Part shown: positions 27,283 through 36,418 of the stretch, one piece after another | Layout: every line of letters starts with the position of its first letter | Position numbering within the stretch: position 1 is the stretch's first letter | NCBI GenBank assembly: GCA_963810945.1 | Contig: CAWEPI010000008.1 | Coordinates: 930,001 to 994,000 of the forward strand | DNA from: JAOUEA01 sp963810945 | Lineage (GTDB): Bacteria; Actinomycetota; UBA4738; HRBIN12 | Direction of reading: 5' to 3' | Length of the DNA stretch: 64,000 bases | The notes under the pieces: generated by a model | What the model was told of the DNA's origin: nothing | Databases searched by the model: none | Seen by the model: only the letters and a program-made list of their open reading frames with translations | Program-made: the position numbers and the translations under genes

Positions 27283-27985
27283 ATGGGAACGTGGGCTCGG
27301 TCGCGTGCCGCGGCCATCGTGCTGGCCGCAGGCGCGGGACGACGCCTCGGCGCGGACGACCCCAAGGCGTTCGTCACGATCGGCGATCGGCCGGTCCTCG
27401 CCGTGGCCGCCGCCGCCGCCGCGGCCTCGCCGGCGGTGGCGATGCTCGTGGTCACCGCTCCGCCCGGACTCGAGGAACGGGCCGCGGGATGCGTGGAGTT
27501 CCTCGGCAAGCCCGTCACGATCGTGAGCGGGGGTGAGACCCGCCAGGCCTCCGTCCGCGCGGCCCTCGCGGCACTGCCCGACGACGTCGACGTGGTGGCG
27601 GTCCACGACGCCGCTCGCCCGTTCGCCCCCCCCGACCTGTTCACCGCGGTGATCGAGGCCGTGCGCGACGGGGCCGCGGGCGCCATCCCCGTGATCCCCG
27701 TGGCCGATACCGTGAAGCGCGTCCACGACGGCGTGGTGATCACCACGCTCGATCGCGAGGACCTCGCCCTGGCCCAAACGCCACAGGCGTTCCGGGTGGA
27801 TCTCCTGCGCGAGGCGCACGCGCACGCCGAGGCGTCGGGACTCGGCGTCACGGACGACGCCTCGCTGCTCGAGCTAGCGGGGGGGACCGTCCGCGCGGTG
27901 CCGGGCGATGCGCAGAACTTCAAGATCACGACCCTCCTCGATCTCGCCCACGCGGAGACGCGCATCGGTGGCGCACGATGCCTGA
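27283..27985 (+). CDS. ispD: 2-C-methyl-D-erythritol 4-phosphate cytidylyltransferase
   Basis: About 233 residues. Activates MEP with CTP in the non-mevalonate isoprenoid pathway. Shows the nucleotide-binding start IVLAAGAGRRLG, VHDAARPF, AQTPQAFR and VTDDASLLE, with PGDAQNFKITT near the end. As sequenced, the frame runs on past ispF to 28257. A +1 correction near 27970 gives a normal end at TGA 27985, overlapping the ispF ATG (ATGCCTGA), the same junction type as coaX-lysS. Confidence 0.9.
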
Positions 27986-28451
27986 GGTCCCGCGCGTGGG
28001 GCTGGGGTTCGATGTCCACCCATGGGCCGAGGGCCGCGAGCTCTGGCTGGGTGGCGTCCGCTTCGAGGGGCCCCGTGGTCTCGCGGGGCATTCCGACGGG
28101 GACGCGGTATGTCACGCGATCGCCGACGCGCTGCTGGGGGCCGCGGCCCTCGGCGACGTGGGCGAGCATTTCCCCGACACGGATCCGGCCGTCGCGTCGA
28201 TCGCCGGCTCGGAGCTCCTCGCGGGAGTCGTGCGGATCGTGGCCGGGGCCGGTCTGACGCCGTCCAGCTGCGACCTCACCGTGATCTGCTCGGAGCCGGC
28301 CATCGCCCCGCGTCGCGACGAGATGCGCGACACGCTCGCCGACGTGATCGGGGTGGATGTGACGCGGGTCTCGGTGAAGGCGACCAGGCCGGAGGGGTTG
28401 GGGCTCGTCGGCGACGGGATCGGGTGCCTCGCCGTGGCCGTGCTCGCGTGA
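27978..28451 (+). CDS. ispF: 2-C-methyl-D-erythritol 2,4-cyclodiphosphate synthase
   Basis: 157 residues. Next-but-one MEP pathway enzyme after IspD. Metal-binding DVHPW is at the N-terminus, with GHSDGDAVCHAIADALLGAAALGDVGEHFPDTDP and the C-terminal VKATRPEGLGLVG. It overlaps ispD, and its TGA overlaps the GTG of the next gene. Confidence 0.95.
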   Translation: MPEVPRVGLGFDVHPWAEGRELWLGGVRFEGPRGLAGHSDGDAVCHAIADALLGAAALGDVGEHFPDTDPAVASIAGSELLAGVVRIVAGAGLTPSSCDLTVICSEPAIAPRRDEMRDTLADVIGVDVTRVSVKATRPEGLGLVGDGIGCLAVAVLA

Positions 28452-29235
28452 GCCGCCCGCGCGAACCCCGGCGTTCGCCCCACACGACGGACGCCGTCGT
28501 GTCCGGGCGACGCGCCGTGACCGAGGCGATCAGGGCGGGGATCGCCAAGGAGGTCCTGGTCGCAGCTTCCGCGAAGGCCACCCAGGGGTTCCGCGCACTC
28601 CTCGACGCGGCCTCGGCGGCCCAGGTGCCGGTGCGCACCGTCACGCGCGCCGAGCTCGACGCCCTCGCCGCGGATCATCAGGGAGTCCTCGCTCGGGTCC
28701 GGACGCCCGCCGAGGCCGCGCGGATCCGCGAGCTGACCGAGCGCGATCTCGCCGATCTCCCGTTCGCCGAGGACGCGGTCGTCGTGCTCCTCGACGGCAT
28801 CACCGATCCCCAGAACCTCGGTGCGGCCGCGCGCTCGGCGGAGGCGGCGGGCGTCGCGGCGATCGTCACCCGAACCCGGCGGGCCGCGGAGGTGAGCGAC
28901 GCAGCCGTCCGAGCCTCGGCGGGCGCGCTCCTGCATCTCCCGCACGCCCGCGTGGCGAACATCGCACGTGCGGTCGAGCGACTGCAAGAGGTCGGGTTCT
29001 GGGTCATCGGTCTCGATGGGTCCGCGGATCGGACGATCTACGGGGACCCCTGCCCCCCGGCCGCGTGGCGATCGTCATCGGCAGCGAGGAGAAGGGTATC
29101 TCGCGCCTCGTCCGCGACCGTTGCGACGCGCTCGTGGCGCTCCCGATGCGCGGACGGATCGGCTCCCTCAACGCGTCCGCGTCGCTGGCCGCCGCCCTCT
29201 ACGGGTACGTGCTGCCGTCGAGGACGCAGGCGTGA
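28448..29235 (+). CDS. rlmB: SpoU/TrmH-family 23S rRNA 2'-O-methyltransferase (frame broken)
   Basis: About 262 residues. An N-terminal ribosomal L30e-like substrate-binding domain is followed by the SPOUT knot: LLDGITDPQNLGAAARSAEAAG, then IVIGSEEKGISRLVRDRCDALVALPMRG, then SLNASASLAAALY. A net -1 change (one missing G near 29060, or two extra bases) separates the last two motifs from the first. The usual cysS between ispF and rlmB is absent. Assignment to RlmB rather than a tRNA methylase rests on context. Confidence 0.82.
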
Positions 29236-29268
29236 ACGAGCGAGCGGTGACGGTAGACTCGATCCCAC

Positions 29269-29342
29269 GCCGGCGTGGCGCAGTCCGGTAGCGCAAGCGA
29301 TTTGTAATCGCTAGGTCGTCGGTTCGAATCCGACCGCCGGCT
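29269..29342 (+). tRNA. tRNA-Thr (anticodon TGT)
   Basis: Acceptor GCCGGCG/CGCCGGC, anticodon stem AGCGA/TCGCT around loop TTTGTAA, T-arm GTCGG-TTCGAAT-CCGAC, discriminator T. The anticodon TGT reads ACA. TAGACT at 29254-29259 is the likely -10 box. No CCA is encoded. Confidence 0.96.
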
Positions 29343-29409
29343 CTTCTCCTCCCCCTCTCAAGACGTTCCCGCCCGATGCCGATGGAACCACGTCGGACGG
29401 CGTGGTGGG

Positions 29410-29433
29410 TGCGTACGTATCGCTACGTACGCA
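29410..29433. repeat. 10-bp perfect inverted repeat upstream of the tad genes
   Basis: TGCGTACGTA (29410-29419), loop TCGC, then TACGTACGCA (29424-29433). It lies in the 212-base gap between tRNA-Thr and tadE and is richer in A and T than its surroundings. It could be an operator or the tRNA terminator; no T-run follows. Confidence 0.6.
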
Positions 29434-29554
29434 GGCTCAGGGAAACGTGGAATTCTCCGCCGGAAACCGCCCCCGTACCGTGTCGACAGCGGTCTGCACA
29501 GGCCGCTGAGGGATCGTTGAAGGGTCGGGCGTGGAGAGAACGGAGAGGTCAGCG

Positions 29555-30043
29555 ATGCACGTCCAGCGCATGCTCGCATCCACGGCCCGGCGGGCATCGT
29601 CCGCCGTGGACCGTCGTCGTCCATCGCTCCGGGAGGAGCGCGGCGCCGCGGCGGTGGAGTTCGCCATCGTCGCAACGGTGCTGTTCCTGCTCGTCTTCGG
29701 GATCATCGACTTCGGCTTCGGGTTCCACACCTGGAACGGGACCGCGAACGCGGCACGCGAGGGTGCCCGGCGCGCCGCGGTGGATCCGAACCAGGCCGAC
29801 ATCATCGCGACGACCAAGAAGGCTGTGGACTACCTCGACCCGGCGCTGCTGAGCATCACGATCACGTGCAGCCACGGCGGGGCGTTCGCGACCTGCGGCC
29901 CCGAGAGCTCCTGGCTCGACGGTGACTACGTCCGGGTGACGGTCGACTACCGGTATCAGTTCATGACCCCCATCGGATCGATGGTGGGGATGGGCGACGG
30001 GCTCACCCTGCACTCCACCTCCGAGTCGAGGTACGAGGGATGA
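29555..30043 (+). CDS. TadE-family pilus assembly protein
   Basis: 162 residues. The TadE signature is clear: EERGAAAVEFAIVATVLFLLVFGIIDFG with Glu after the Gly-Ala run, then NAAREGARRAA. A single N-terminal helix carries a soluble outer domain. It overlaps the next gene by four bases (ATGA). It belongs to type IVc (Flp/Tad) pilus systems as a minor pilin-like component. Confidence 0.9.
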   Translation: MHVQRMLASTARRASSAVDRRRPSLREERGAAAVEFAIVATVLFLLVFGIIDFGFGFHTWNGTANAAREGARRAAVDPNQADIIATTKKAVDYLDPALLSITITCSHGGAFATCGPESSWLDGDYVRVTVDYRYQFMTPIGSMVGMGDGLTLHSTSESRYEG

Positions 30044-31425
30044 CCGCCCTCAAGCCCCTCCGCAAGCGGCTCGACGGCGAAGAGGGCGTCGTCGTCGTCA
30101 TCTTCGCGCTCGTCCTGGTCGTGCTCTTCGCCGCCGTCGCGTTCGCCGTCGACCTCTCGCGCCTCTACCACCAGCGCCAGGTGCTGCAGAACGCGGTGGA
30201 CTTCGGCGCCCTCGCCGGCGCGCAGGACCTTCCCGTTCAAGGCACAGCGCAGGCGTCCACGGCCGCCGCCGAGGCGCTGAAGGTGACCCTGGCGAACGCG
30301 CCCGAGATCGTCCCCGCGCAGGTGGCGATCTCGTTCCGTTGCATCGTGGGCGACCGCGATGGCAACGGCGCGCCCGACGCCGAGGACATCCCCGCGGTCT
30401 GCGGCCCGGTCTCGGGCACGTGGCCCGCGGCGGAGTGGCGGACGAAGCGCGGTCGTTCCTCGCATGCGTGCAACCCCTACGTCGGGGACAAGTGCAACAC
30501 GGTCACGGTGGGTACGAGCGAGATCGTCGACTACGCGTTCGCTCCGGTGATCGGTATCAACAGCGGATCGACGGGCGTGCTGAACGCCGCCTCGTGCAAG
30601 GGCGCGTGCGGTGCAGCGTCCGCTCCGCTCGACGTGGTGCTGGTGCTCGACCGCACGGGGAGCATGACCGCGTCCGATATCGTGAACGTGAAGAACGCGG
30701 CGATCTCCATCCTCGGCTTCTACGACTCGAGCCAGCAGCACGTCGGGCTGGTCGCGTTGCCGTACGGTCCGGCCAGCAACAAGTGCACCACTGCCGACCC
30801 CCAGAACTATCCCGACTCCAACTACATCGATTGGCAGCAGGTGCCGCTGAGCTCGACGTTCACACGCGCCGACGGCACGCTCGATCCGAACAGCACGATC
30901 GCGCGCGCGGTGAACTGCCTCCAACGGACCGGCAGCCCCAAGATCTTCGTGAACGGACGGGATCAGACGAGCAAGGGCCACACGAACCTGGGCGATCCGC
31001 TCGACGCCGCCCGCGACATGCTGCGGCTGCAAGGGCGTCCCGACGTGCCCGACATCATCATCTTCGAGACGGATGGCCAGGCGAACCAGCCCTACGGCCT
31101 CAACCCCTGCAACTACCTGAACTCCAAGGCGAGCCTCGCGAAGGCGGCGGGGCAGACGATCTACACGATCGCCTACGGTCTCGACAGCCCTCCGGTGAAG
31201 TGCGACTACGACACCGGCGGACCCTTCGTGAACAAGTACGCCACCTAGAACCTGGCCATGGCGGCCACGAACTCCACGGACGACGTCCCCGGCGGCTGTG
31301 GACCGAACGAGAACAAGGACGGGGACAACTACTTCTGCGTGCCGGGCAGCACGGATCTCGAGCCGGTGTTCCGCCAGGTGGCGGCCGCCAGCGTGGGTGC
31401 CGCCCGACTCGTGGATGACGTCTGA
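30040..31425 (+). CDS. TadG-like von Willebrand A domain protein with in-frame TAG
   Basis: 461 codons in one frame, interrupted by TAG at 31246-31248 (codon 403). The N-terminus is the TadE/TadG-like helix (EEGVVVVIFALVLVVLFAAVAFAVDLSRLY). The vWA domain has its metal site at VVLVLDRTGSMTASD. After TAG the same frame continues for 58 codons (NLAMAATNST ... VFRQVAAASVGAARLVDDV) to TGA at 31425, which looks like the natural end of the domain. A single C-to-G change from TAC would explain the TAG. The ribosome-binding site of cpaB begins only after the second stop. Confidence 0.82.
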
Positions 31426-31452
31426 CATGTGCGTCGGAACAGGAGGACGATC

Positions 31453-32157
31453 ATGAAGATGCGGAACCTGGCGTTGCCAGCGGCCCTGCTCTTGGCCGTG
31501 CTGGCGGCAGCAGCGATGCTGCTCTACACGTCGACCGTGAAGCACGACGCCGCCACCGGCGGCAACACCGTCACGGTGGTCGTGTCCACGCAGGACATCC
31601 CGGCCGGGACCCAGCTGGACGCGCTCATCGACAACGGGACGCTCACCACCCAGCAGATCCCCCAGAACTACGTCGCGCCGGGGGCGCTGACCTCGCTCGA
31701 CGACCTGCGCGGCACGACCAACAGCCAAGCGATCGTCAAGGGTGAGCAGGTCATCAAGGATCGGATCGCCGAGCTGGGCGCGGTCGAGGGGGGCTCCCTC
31801 GGCATCCCGGACGGGTACACCGCGATGACGGTGCAGCTCCAGTCGGCGGAGGGCGTCGGCCAGGCGGTGACGCGCGGTGACCACGTGCGCGTGCTCGCCA
31901 CGTTCCACGGGCTGGGCACCGCGACCGAGGTGAAGACCGTGGCGCTGATCCAGGACGTCCAGGTCCTCGACGCCGTCACCCTCGGCGACGGAGAGTCCAA
32001 GAGCGACAACGTCCTGTACACCCTCGCGGTGAGCCCGCAGGACGCCGGCAAGCTCGCCTACGCGATCGACAACGCGACCGTCTACTTCTCGCTGCTCCCA
32101 CCGGGCGGCAAGGTCGCGCCGATGCAGCCGGTCACGACGGCGAACGTCGCCAAGTAA
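31453..32157 (+). CDS. cpaB: CpaB/RcpC-like pilus assembly protein with SAF domain
   Basis: 234 residues. One N-terminal membrane helix, then a SAF domain (VVVSTQDIPAGTQLDALI), then the RcpC/CpaB C-terminal domain (TAMTVQLQSAEGVGQAVTRGDHVRVLATF, ALIQDVQVLDA). In Tad systems it helps position the secretion apparatus. ATG 31453 follows AGGAGG. No ATPase or TadB/C genes are adjacent. Confidence 0.87.
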   Translation: MKMRNLALPAALLLAVLAAAAMLLYTSTVKHDAATGGNTVTVVVSTQDIPAGTQLDALIDNGTLTTQQIPQNYVAPGALTSLDDLRGTTNSQAIVKGEQVIKDRIAELGAVEGGSLGIPDGYTAMTVQLQSAEGVGQAVTRGDHVRVLATFHGLGTATEVKTVALIQDVQVLDAVTLGDGESKSDNVLYTLAVSPQDAGKLAYAIDNATVYFSLLPPGGKVAPMQPVTTANVAK

Positions 32158-32193
32158 CGACACCACAGACGCACATCGTTCCGCATCGGTGAG

Positions 32194-32219
32194 GGACCCG
32201 GGGCCTCGGCTCCGGGTCC
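32194..32219. terminator. Hairpin between cpaB and the P450 gene
   Basis: GGACCCGG/CCGGGTCC, eight bp with a ten-base loop. It lies between convergent genes and could serve both. Confidence 0.6.
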
Positions 32220-32239
32220 TCGCCTGTTCAGCCCGGACA

Positions 32240-33483
32240 TCATCCGCGGACGAGCAGCGCTTCGAGCCCTCGGATGATGTAGTTGGGTTTCCATGCCGGC
32301 TCCTGCGCCAACTCGAGACCCGGCATCCTTCGGAGCAGCGTGCCGAACGACGTCTCCAGCTCGAGTCGGGCGAGCGGCGCCCCCAGGCAGAAATGGATGC
32401 CCGCGCCGAAGGTGAGGTGCGGGTTCGGGTCGCGGCCGACGTCGAACGTGCTCGGATCCTCGAACACGTCCGGGTCGTGGTTCGCCGAGCCGAAGAGCAG
32501 TCCGAACTCCGCGCCGCGCGGGACCGAGAGCCCGTGCAGGGCGACCTCCTCCAGGGCCCACCGCTCGAACATCTGAAGCGGCGTGTCCCAGCGCATGATC
32601 TCCTCCACGGCGGTGGGGAGCAGCGCGGGATCGGCCCGCAGCCGGGCCAGCTGCGCCGGGTTGCGGAAGAGGGCCCACCACCCGTTCCCGGTCACGTTCA
32701 CCGTGGCCTCGTGCCCCGCGTTCAGCAGGAGAACGCAGGTGCCGATCAGCTCGTCCTCCGTCAGGCGCTCCCCGTCGTCCACCACGAGCGCCAGCTCGCT
32801 GATGAGGTCGCCCGTCGGGCGGGCCCGCCGCTCGCGCGACAGTGCGCGCAGGTAGTCCGAGAAGGCCGTGCAGGCGCGCACCGCGGCGCGCTCGTCCTCC
32901 GGCGACGGATGGAGCTCGTACATGCGACAGATGTCCGCCGACCATGGACGCAGGAGACCGCGGTCCCCGGCGGGATCCCGAGCAGCTCCGCGATCACGGC
33001 GACGGGCAGGGGTTCGGCGAGGGCAGGGATCAGGTCGAACGTGCCGGAGCCCTGGACCGTATCGACGAGGCCGTCCATCAGCCGCTGGATGGGCGCACGC
33101 ATCCTCTCGACCATGCGGGGCGTGAACGCCTTCGAAACCAGACGCCGCACCCTCGTGTGCATCGGTGGCTCCATGTCGAGGATGCCGTGTTCGATGAGAT
33201 GCCAGAATGGCTGCAGTGCAGGGTCGATTGGGGGGCGGCCCATCTCCTCGTCGGTGGCGAGGTGATGGTAGGTGCGCCCGAGCCGCCGGTCGCGCAGGAG
33301 GGCGTTGACGTCCTCGTAGCGTGCGACGAGCCAGTGGTCGGTGGCCTCATCGAGATGCAGCGGCGCCCGGGTGCGCAGGCGGTCGTAGACCGGGTACGGA
33401 TCGGCGATGAAGCCGAGGTCCTCCGGCGCGAACCCGAAGTCGTCCGTCTGCGCGCGCACCACGCGACGTACGGTACCCCGCAT
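32240..33483 (-). CDS. Cytochrome P450 (frame broken)
   Basis: About 414 residues, a soluble actinobacterial-type P450 monooxygenase. I-helix LLNAGHEATVN, K-helix ExxR in VEEIMRWDTP, and heme loop FGAGIHFCLGAPLARLE with the axial Cys. One missing G near 32967 (CCGCCGGGGACC for CCGCCGGGGGACC) splits LGIPPG from DRGLLRPWSADICRMYE. ATG 33483 gives the start. No ferredoxin partner is adjacent; substrate unknown. Confidence 0.88.
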
Positions 33484-33676
33484 CGGACGGCCCCCGTCAG
33501 CGTGCCTGAGCGGTGGCAGTGGGTCAGGACCACGGTCATCGCCACTGGCACCGATCGCCCTTGGCACCCGCGTCTCCCAGGTGGCCCCTCCACGTAGGGT
33601 CCCCTGCCCCCTCCGCTCGTCCCCCGCGCGGGTCGATGCTGGGGGCGATCGAACGGGGGTACGGAAGGGGTACGCG

Positions 33677-34081
33677 ATGAGCGACGACATCCTCTCGTTG
33701 GTCTTGTTCTCCGGCACCGACGACAAGCTCCAGGCGGCATCCGTGCTGACCGTCGGCGCCGCGGCGATGGGCCGCAAGGTCAACGTGTTCCTGCAGTACT
33801 GGGCCCTCGACGCGTTCCGCGCCGACCGCGTGATGAAGGATCACGGCGTCGCGCCGGAAGCCGGCGAGGAGGGCCTGCGCGCGATGCAGGCGCAGGGCAA
33901 GACGCACTGGAGCGAACTGTTCCGTCAGGCCAAGGACCTCGGCGAGGTCAAGGTCTATGCATGCGCGGACTCGATGGAGATGTTCGAGATCACCCAGGAC
34001 GATCTCGATCCGCTCGTGGACGGGATCTGGGGTGTCGCCTCCTTCTTCATGGAGGCCGAAGGCCCCATCACGTTCATCTAG
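33677..34081 (+). CDS. DsrE-family sulfur-carrier protein
   Basis: 134 residues of the DsrE/DsrF-like fold. LVLFSGTDDKLQAASVLTVGAAAMGRKVNVFLQYWAL is the typical beginning, and one cysteine in VKVYACADSMEMF sits where the persulfide-carrying Cys lies in the family. First gene of a five-gene sulfur-transfer operon, separated from the next by SD-spaced 12 bases. Confidence 0.85.
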   Translation: MSDDILSLVLFSGTDDKLQAASVLTVGAAAMGRKVNVFLQYWALDAFRADRVMKDHGVAPEAGEEGLRAMQAQGKTHWSELFRQAKDLGEVKVYACADSMEMFEITQDDLDPLVDGIWGVASFFMEAEGPITFI

Positions 34082-34093
34082 GAGGTGGCGACG

Positions 34094-34333
34094 ATGACGA
34101 CGACGGAGATCACCCGCTCGATCGATGCGCGCGGCATGGCGTGTCCGGGCCCGCTCATGACGCTGATCGGTGCGATCCGCGAGGGACAGGTCGGGGACAC
34201 GATCGAGGTGCTCTCGAGCGACGAGGGTTCCAAGACCGACATCCCGGCGTGGGTGCAGAAGGCCCAGCACGAGTTGGTCGAGGTCGTTCCGGAGGACGGC
34301 TACTCACGCTTCATCATCCGGAAGGCCCGGTGA
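34094..34333 (+). CDS. tusA: TusA-family sulfurtransferase (first copy)
   Basis: 79 residues. The TusA signature DARGMACPGPLM carries the CPxP cysteine that accepts persulfide sulfur; the C-terminus ends in the usual FIIRK. ATG 34094 is chosen because GGAGG lies 8 bases before it. TusA proteins pass sulfur between rhodanese, DsrE-type carriers and acceptors. Confidence 0.92.
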   Translation: MTTTEITRSIDARGMACPGPLMTLIGAIREGQVGDTIEVLSSDEGSKTDIPAWVQKAQHELVEVVPEDGYSRFIIRKAR

Positions 34334-34339
34334 TCCGCG

Positions 34340-35521
34340 ATGCCGGCGCGCGTGGTGGTGCTGGGAGGCGGGGTCGGCGGCACACTCGCCGCGAACCTCC
34401 TCGATAGGGAACTCGGCCGCGACGCCCACGTGACGGTGGTGGACCCCACCGGCATGCACGACTACCAGCCCGGGTACCTCTACCTCGCCCTCGGCGAGGC
34501 GAAGGGGCACTGGCTTTCCCGAGAGGAGCGCACGCTCCTCCGCAGGGGCGTCGACCTGGCGATCGAGCGCGCGGTCCGCATCCATCCGGAAGCCGGCACC
34601 GTCCAACTCGAGCGCGGCGGGAGCCTCGAGTACGACTACCTCGTGATCGCGACGGGCTCGCGGCTGGTGCCGGAGCAGGTGCCCGGTCTCGTCGAGGGTT
34701 CGTTCGAGTTCTACTCCCTCGCCGGGGCCGAGCGGCTCTCCCAGGAGCTGCACCGCTTCAAGGGCGGCCGCCTGAAGGTCGGGGTGGCGGGGATCCCGTA
34801 CAAGTGCCCGCCGGCTCCCGTGGAGTTCACGTTCATGGTGGACAGGTACCTGCGCGATCGCGGGCTCCGCGACGTCAGCGAGATCGAGCTCCTCAGCCCG
34901 TTGAATCGGGCGTTCACGATCGAGAGCGCCTCGACGCTGATCCAACCGATCCTGGACGAACGCGGCATCGGGCTCACCACCTTCTTCAACGTGGAGGCGG
35001 TGGATCCCGCGGCCGGCGTGGTCGAGTCGCTGGAGGGCGAGAAGCAGGAGTACGACCTCCTGGTGCTCGTCCCGCCGCACAAGGGTGCGCAGGTCGTCAT
35101 CGACTCCGGGCTCGGCGACCCTGGCGGCTGGCTGCCCACCGACAAGCACACCCTGAACGTCGAGGGGCAGGAGCACATCTGGGCGTTGGGCGACGCGACC
35201 GACCTCCCCATCTCCAAGTCCGGCTCCACCGCCCACTTCGAGGCGCCGGTGATCGCGAGCCGGATCGCCTCGCTCGTCAAGGGGACCGCGCCGAAGGAGA
35301 ACTACGGGGGCCGCGTGATGTGCTTCCTCGAGACGGGAGACGGGAAGGCGACCTCGCTCCGATTCGACTACGAGCACCCGCCCGTGCCGCCCCAGCCCAA
35401 CCGCGCGTGGCATGTGGCGAAATGGTTGTTCAACCGGATGTACTGGGAGACCGTGCCGCAGGGCCGGATCCCCGAGAACGCGCCCTTCTCCAAGCCGAGC
35501 ACCCGTCCGGCGGAGTCATGA
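34340..35521 (+). CDS. Sulfide:quinone oxidoreductase-like flavoprotein
   Basis: 393 residues. N-terminal FAD site VVLGGGVGGTLAANLL, DYLVIATGSRLVPEQ, then a redox-site segment GIPYKCPPAP, characteristic of SQR-like proteins, and a C-terminal FAD contact IWALGDATDLP. A family member could oxidise sulfide or a persulfide and reduce quinone. Only one of the SQR cysteines is evident at YKCPPAP, so true SQR activity is not assured. It overlaps the next reading frame by ATGA. Confidence 0.82.
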   Translation: MPARVVVLGGGVGGTLAANLLDRELGRDAHVTVVDPTGMHDYQPGYLYLALGEAKGHWLSREERTLLRRGVDLAIERAVRIHPEAGTVQLERGGSLEYDYLVIATGSRLVPEQVPGLVEGSFEFYSLAGAERLSQELHRFKGGRLKVGVAGIPYKCPPAPVEFTFMVDRYLRDRGLRDVSEIELLSPLNRAFTIESASTLIQPILDERGIGLTTFFNVEAVDPAAGVVESLEGEKQEYDLLVLVPPHKGAQVVIDSGLGDPGGWLPTDKHTLNVEGQEHIWALGDATDLPISKSGSTAHFEAPVIASRIASLVKGTAPKENYGGRVMCFLETGDGKATSLRFDYEHPPVPPQPNRAWHVAKWLFNRMYWETVPQGRIPENAPFSKPSTRPAES

Positions 35522-35541
35522 CCGACGAGGAGGTACCCACG

Positions 35542-35778
35542 ATGACCGAGACCGTGACCAAGACCCTGGACCTCAAGGGGCTCTCCTGCCCCATGCCCAT
35601 CGCGAAGACCGCCCAGGCGATCCGCGACCTGCGGCCGGGCGAGCTGATCGAGTCGCTCGCCACCGACCCGGGTGCGGTCCCCGACTTCAAGGCGTGGTGC
35701 ACCTCCACCGGCAACGAACTGGTGGAGCAGACCGAAGACGCAGGCGTATATCGCTTCGTCATCAGGAAGAAAGGTTGA
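35542..35778 (+). CDS. tusA: TusA-family sulfurtransferase (second copy)
   Basis: 78 residues. LDLKGLSCPMPIAKTAQAIRDL holds the CPxP motif, followed by FKAWCTSTGNELVEQ with a second cysteine and the end VYRFVIRKK. ATG 35542 is preceded by GAGGAGG; ATG 35518, overlapping the upstream stop, is an alternative. The two TusA copies differ clearly in sequence, so they are probably specialised. Confidence 0.92.
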   Translation: MTETVTKTLDLKGLSCPMPIAKTAQAIRDLRPGELIESLATDPGAVPDFKAWCTSTGNELVEQTEDAGVYRFVIRKKG

Positions 35779-35783
35779 CTCCG

Positions 35784-36317
35784 ATGGTTGCTGCGATGGA
35801 GGCGACGCTCGAGAAGCCCGCACCCGCGGAGCTCGAGCACGTCGCGCACAAGAAGCTCGTGATCATGGCCTGGAGCGGCGACCTCGACAAGATCTGGCCG
35901 ACGTTCATCCTCGGGACGACCGGGGCCGCCATGGGCATGGAGACGACGATCTTCTTCACCTTCTGGGGGCTGTTCCCGCTGGTCCGCAACGACGTGCACA
36001 TCACCGGCGAGAACTGGATGCAGAAGATGATGTCGATGATGAACCGCGGAGGGACCGAGCACCTGAAGCTCGGCAAGATGAACTTCGCCGGTGCCGGCCC
36101 CGCGATGATGAAGAAGCTGGCCGAGGAGCACCACGTCGCTTCGCCGAACGAGCTGCTCGAGGTCGCGCGCGACCTCGGTGTGCACCTCGTGCCGTGCCAG
36201 ATGACGATGGACCTCCTCGGCCTGGCCAAGGAGGACCTGATCGAAGGCCTGGAGGACCCTGCCGGCGCGACGTCGGCGCTGCTCGAGGCGCAGGACGCGA
36301 TCACGCTGTTCATCTGA
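35784..36317 (+). CDS. dsrE2: DsrE2-type sulfur-carrier protein
   Basis: 177 residues of the DsrE/F/H-like peroxiredoxin-related group. Diagnostic segments are KKLVIMAWSGDLDKIWPTFILGTTGAAMGMETTIFFTFWGLFPLVR and LGVHLVPCQMTMDLLGL, where the conserved Cys lies. DsrE2 is known to partner TusA in sulfur-oxidising prokaryotes. The hydrophobic N-terminal third suggests membrane association. Confidence 0.9.
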   Translation: MVAAMEATLEKPAPAELEHVAHKKLVIMAWSGDLDKIWPTFILGTTGAAMGMETTIFFTFWGLFPLVRNDVHITGENWMQKMMSMMNRGGTEHLKLGKMNFAGAGPAMMKKLAEEHHVASPNELLEVARDLGVHLVPCQMTMDLLGLAKEDLIEGLEDPAGATSALLEAQDAITLFI

Positions 36318-36327
36318 GGCCCGAACC

Positions 36328-36391
36328 CGCTCCCGGTTCGCCCGGGAGCGCTGAGCCGGACGGCGGCCGTACCCCCCGCCGCCCGGCTCAG
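36328..36391. terminator. Tandem hairpins ending the sulfur operon and the kinase gene
   Basis: Two adjacent stems: 36328-36336 with 36342-36350 (9 bp, TTCGC loop), and an interrupted 15-bp stem from 36351 to 36391 (CTGAGCCGG ... CCGGCTCAG). They lie between convergent genes. Confidence 0.75.
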
Positions 36392-36418
36392 ATCGGCGTG
36401 GTCCACTTCGCCTGCGGG

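Noticed and set aside
27970..28257. C-terminal extension of IspD over ispF
   Set aside because: The extra residues have no IspD character and are out of frame with the true ispF; a +1 correction gives a normal end.
31246..31248. Pyrrolysine or suppressor-tRNA decoding at the TAG
   Set aside because: No pyl genes or suppressor tRNA are visible, and other genes end normally at TAG; a point change is simpler.
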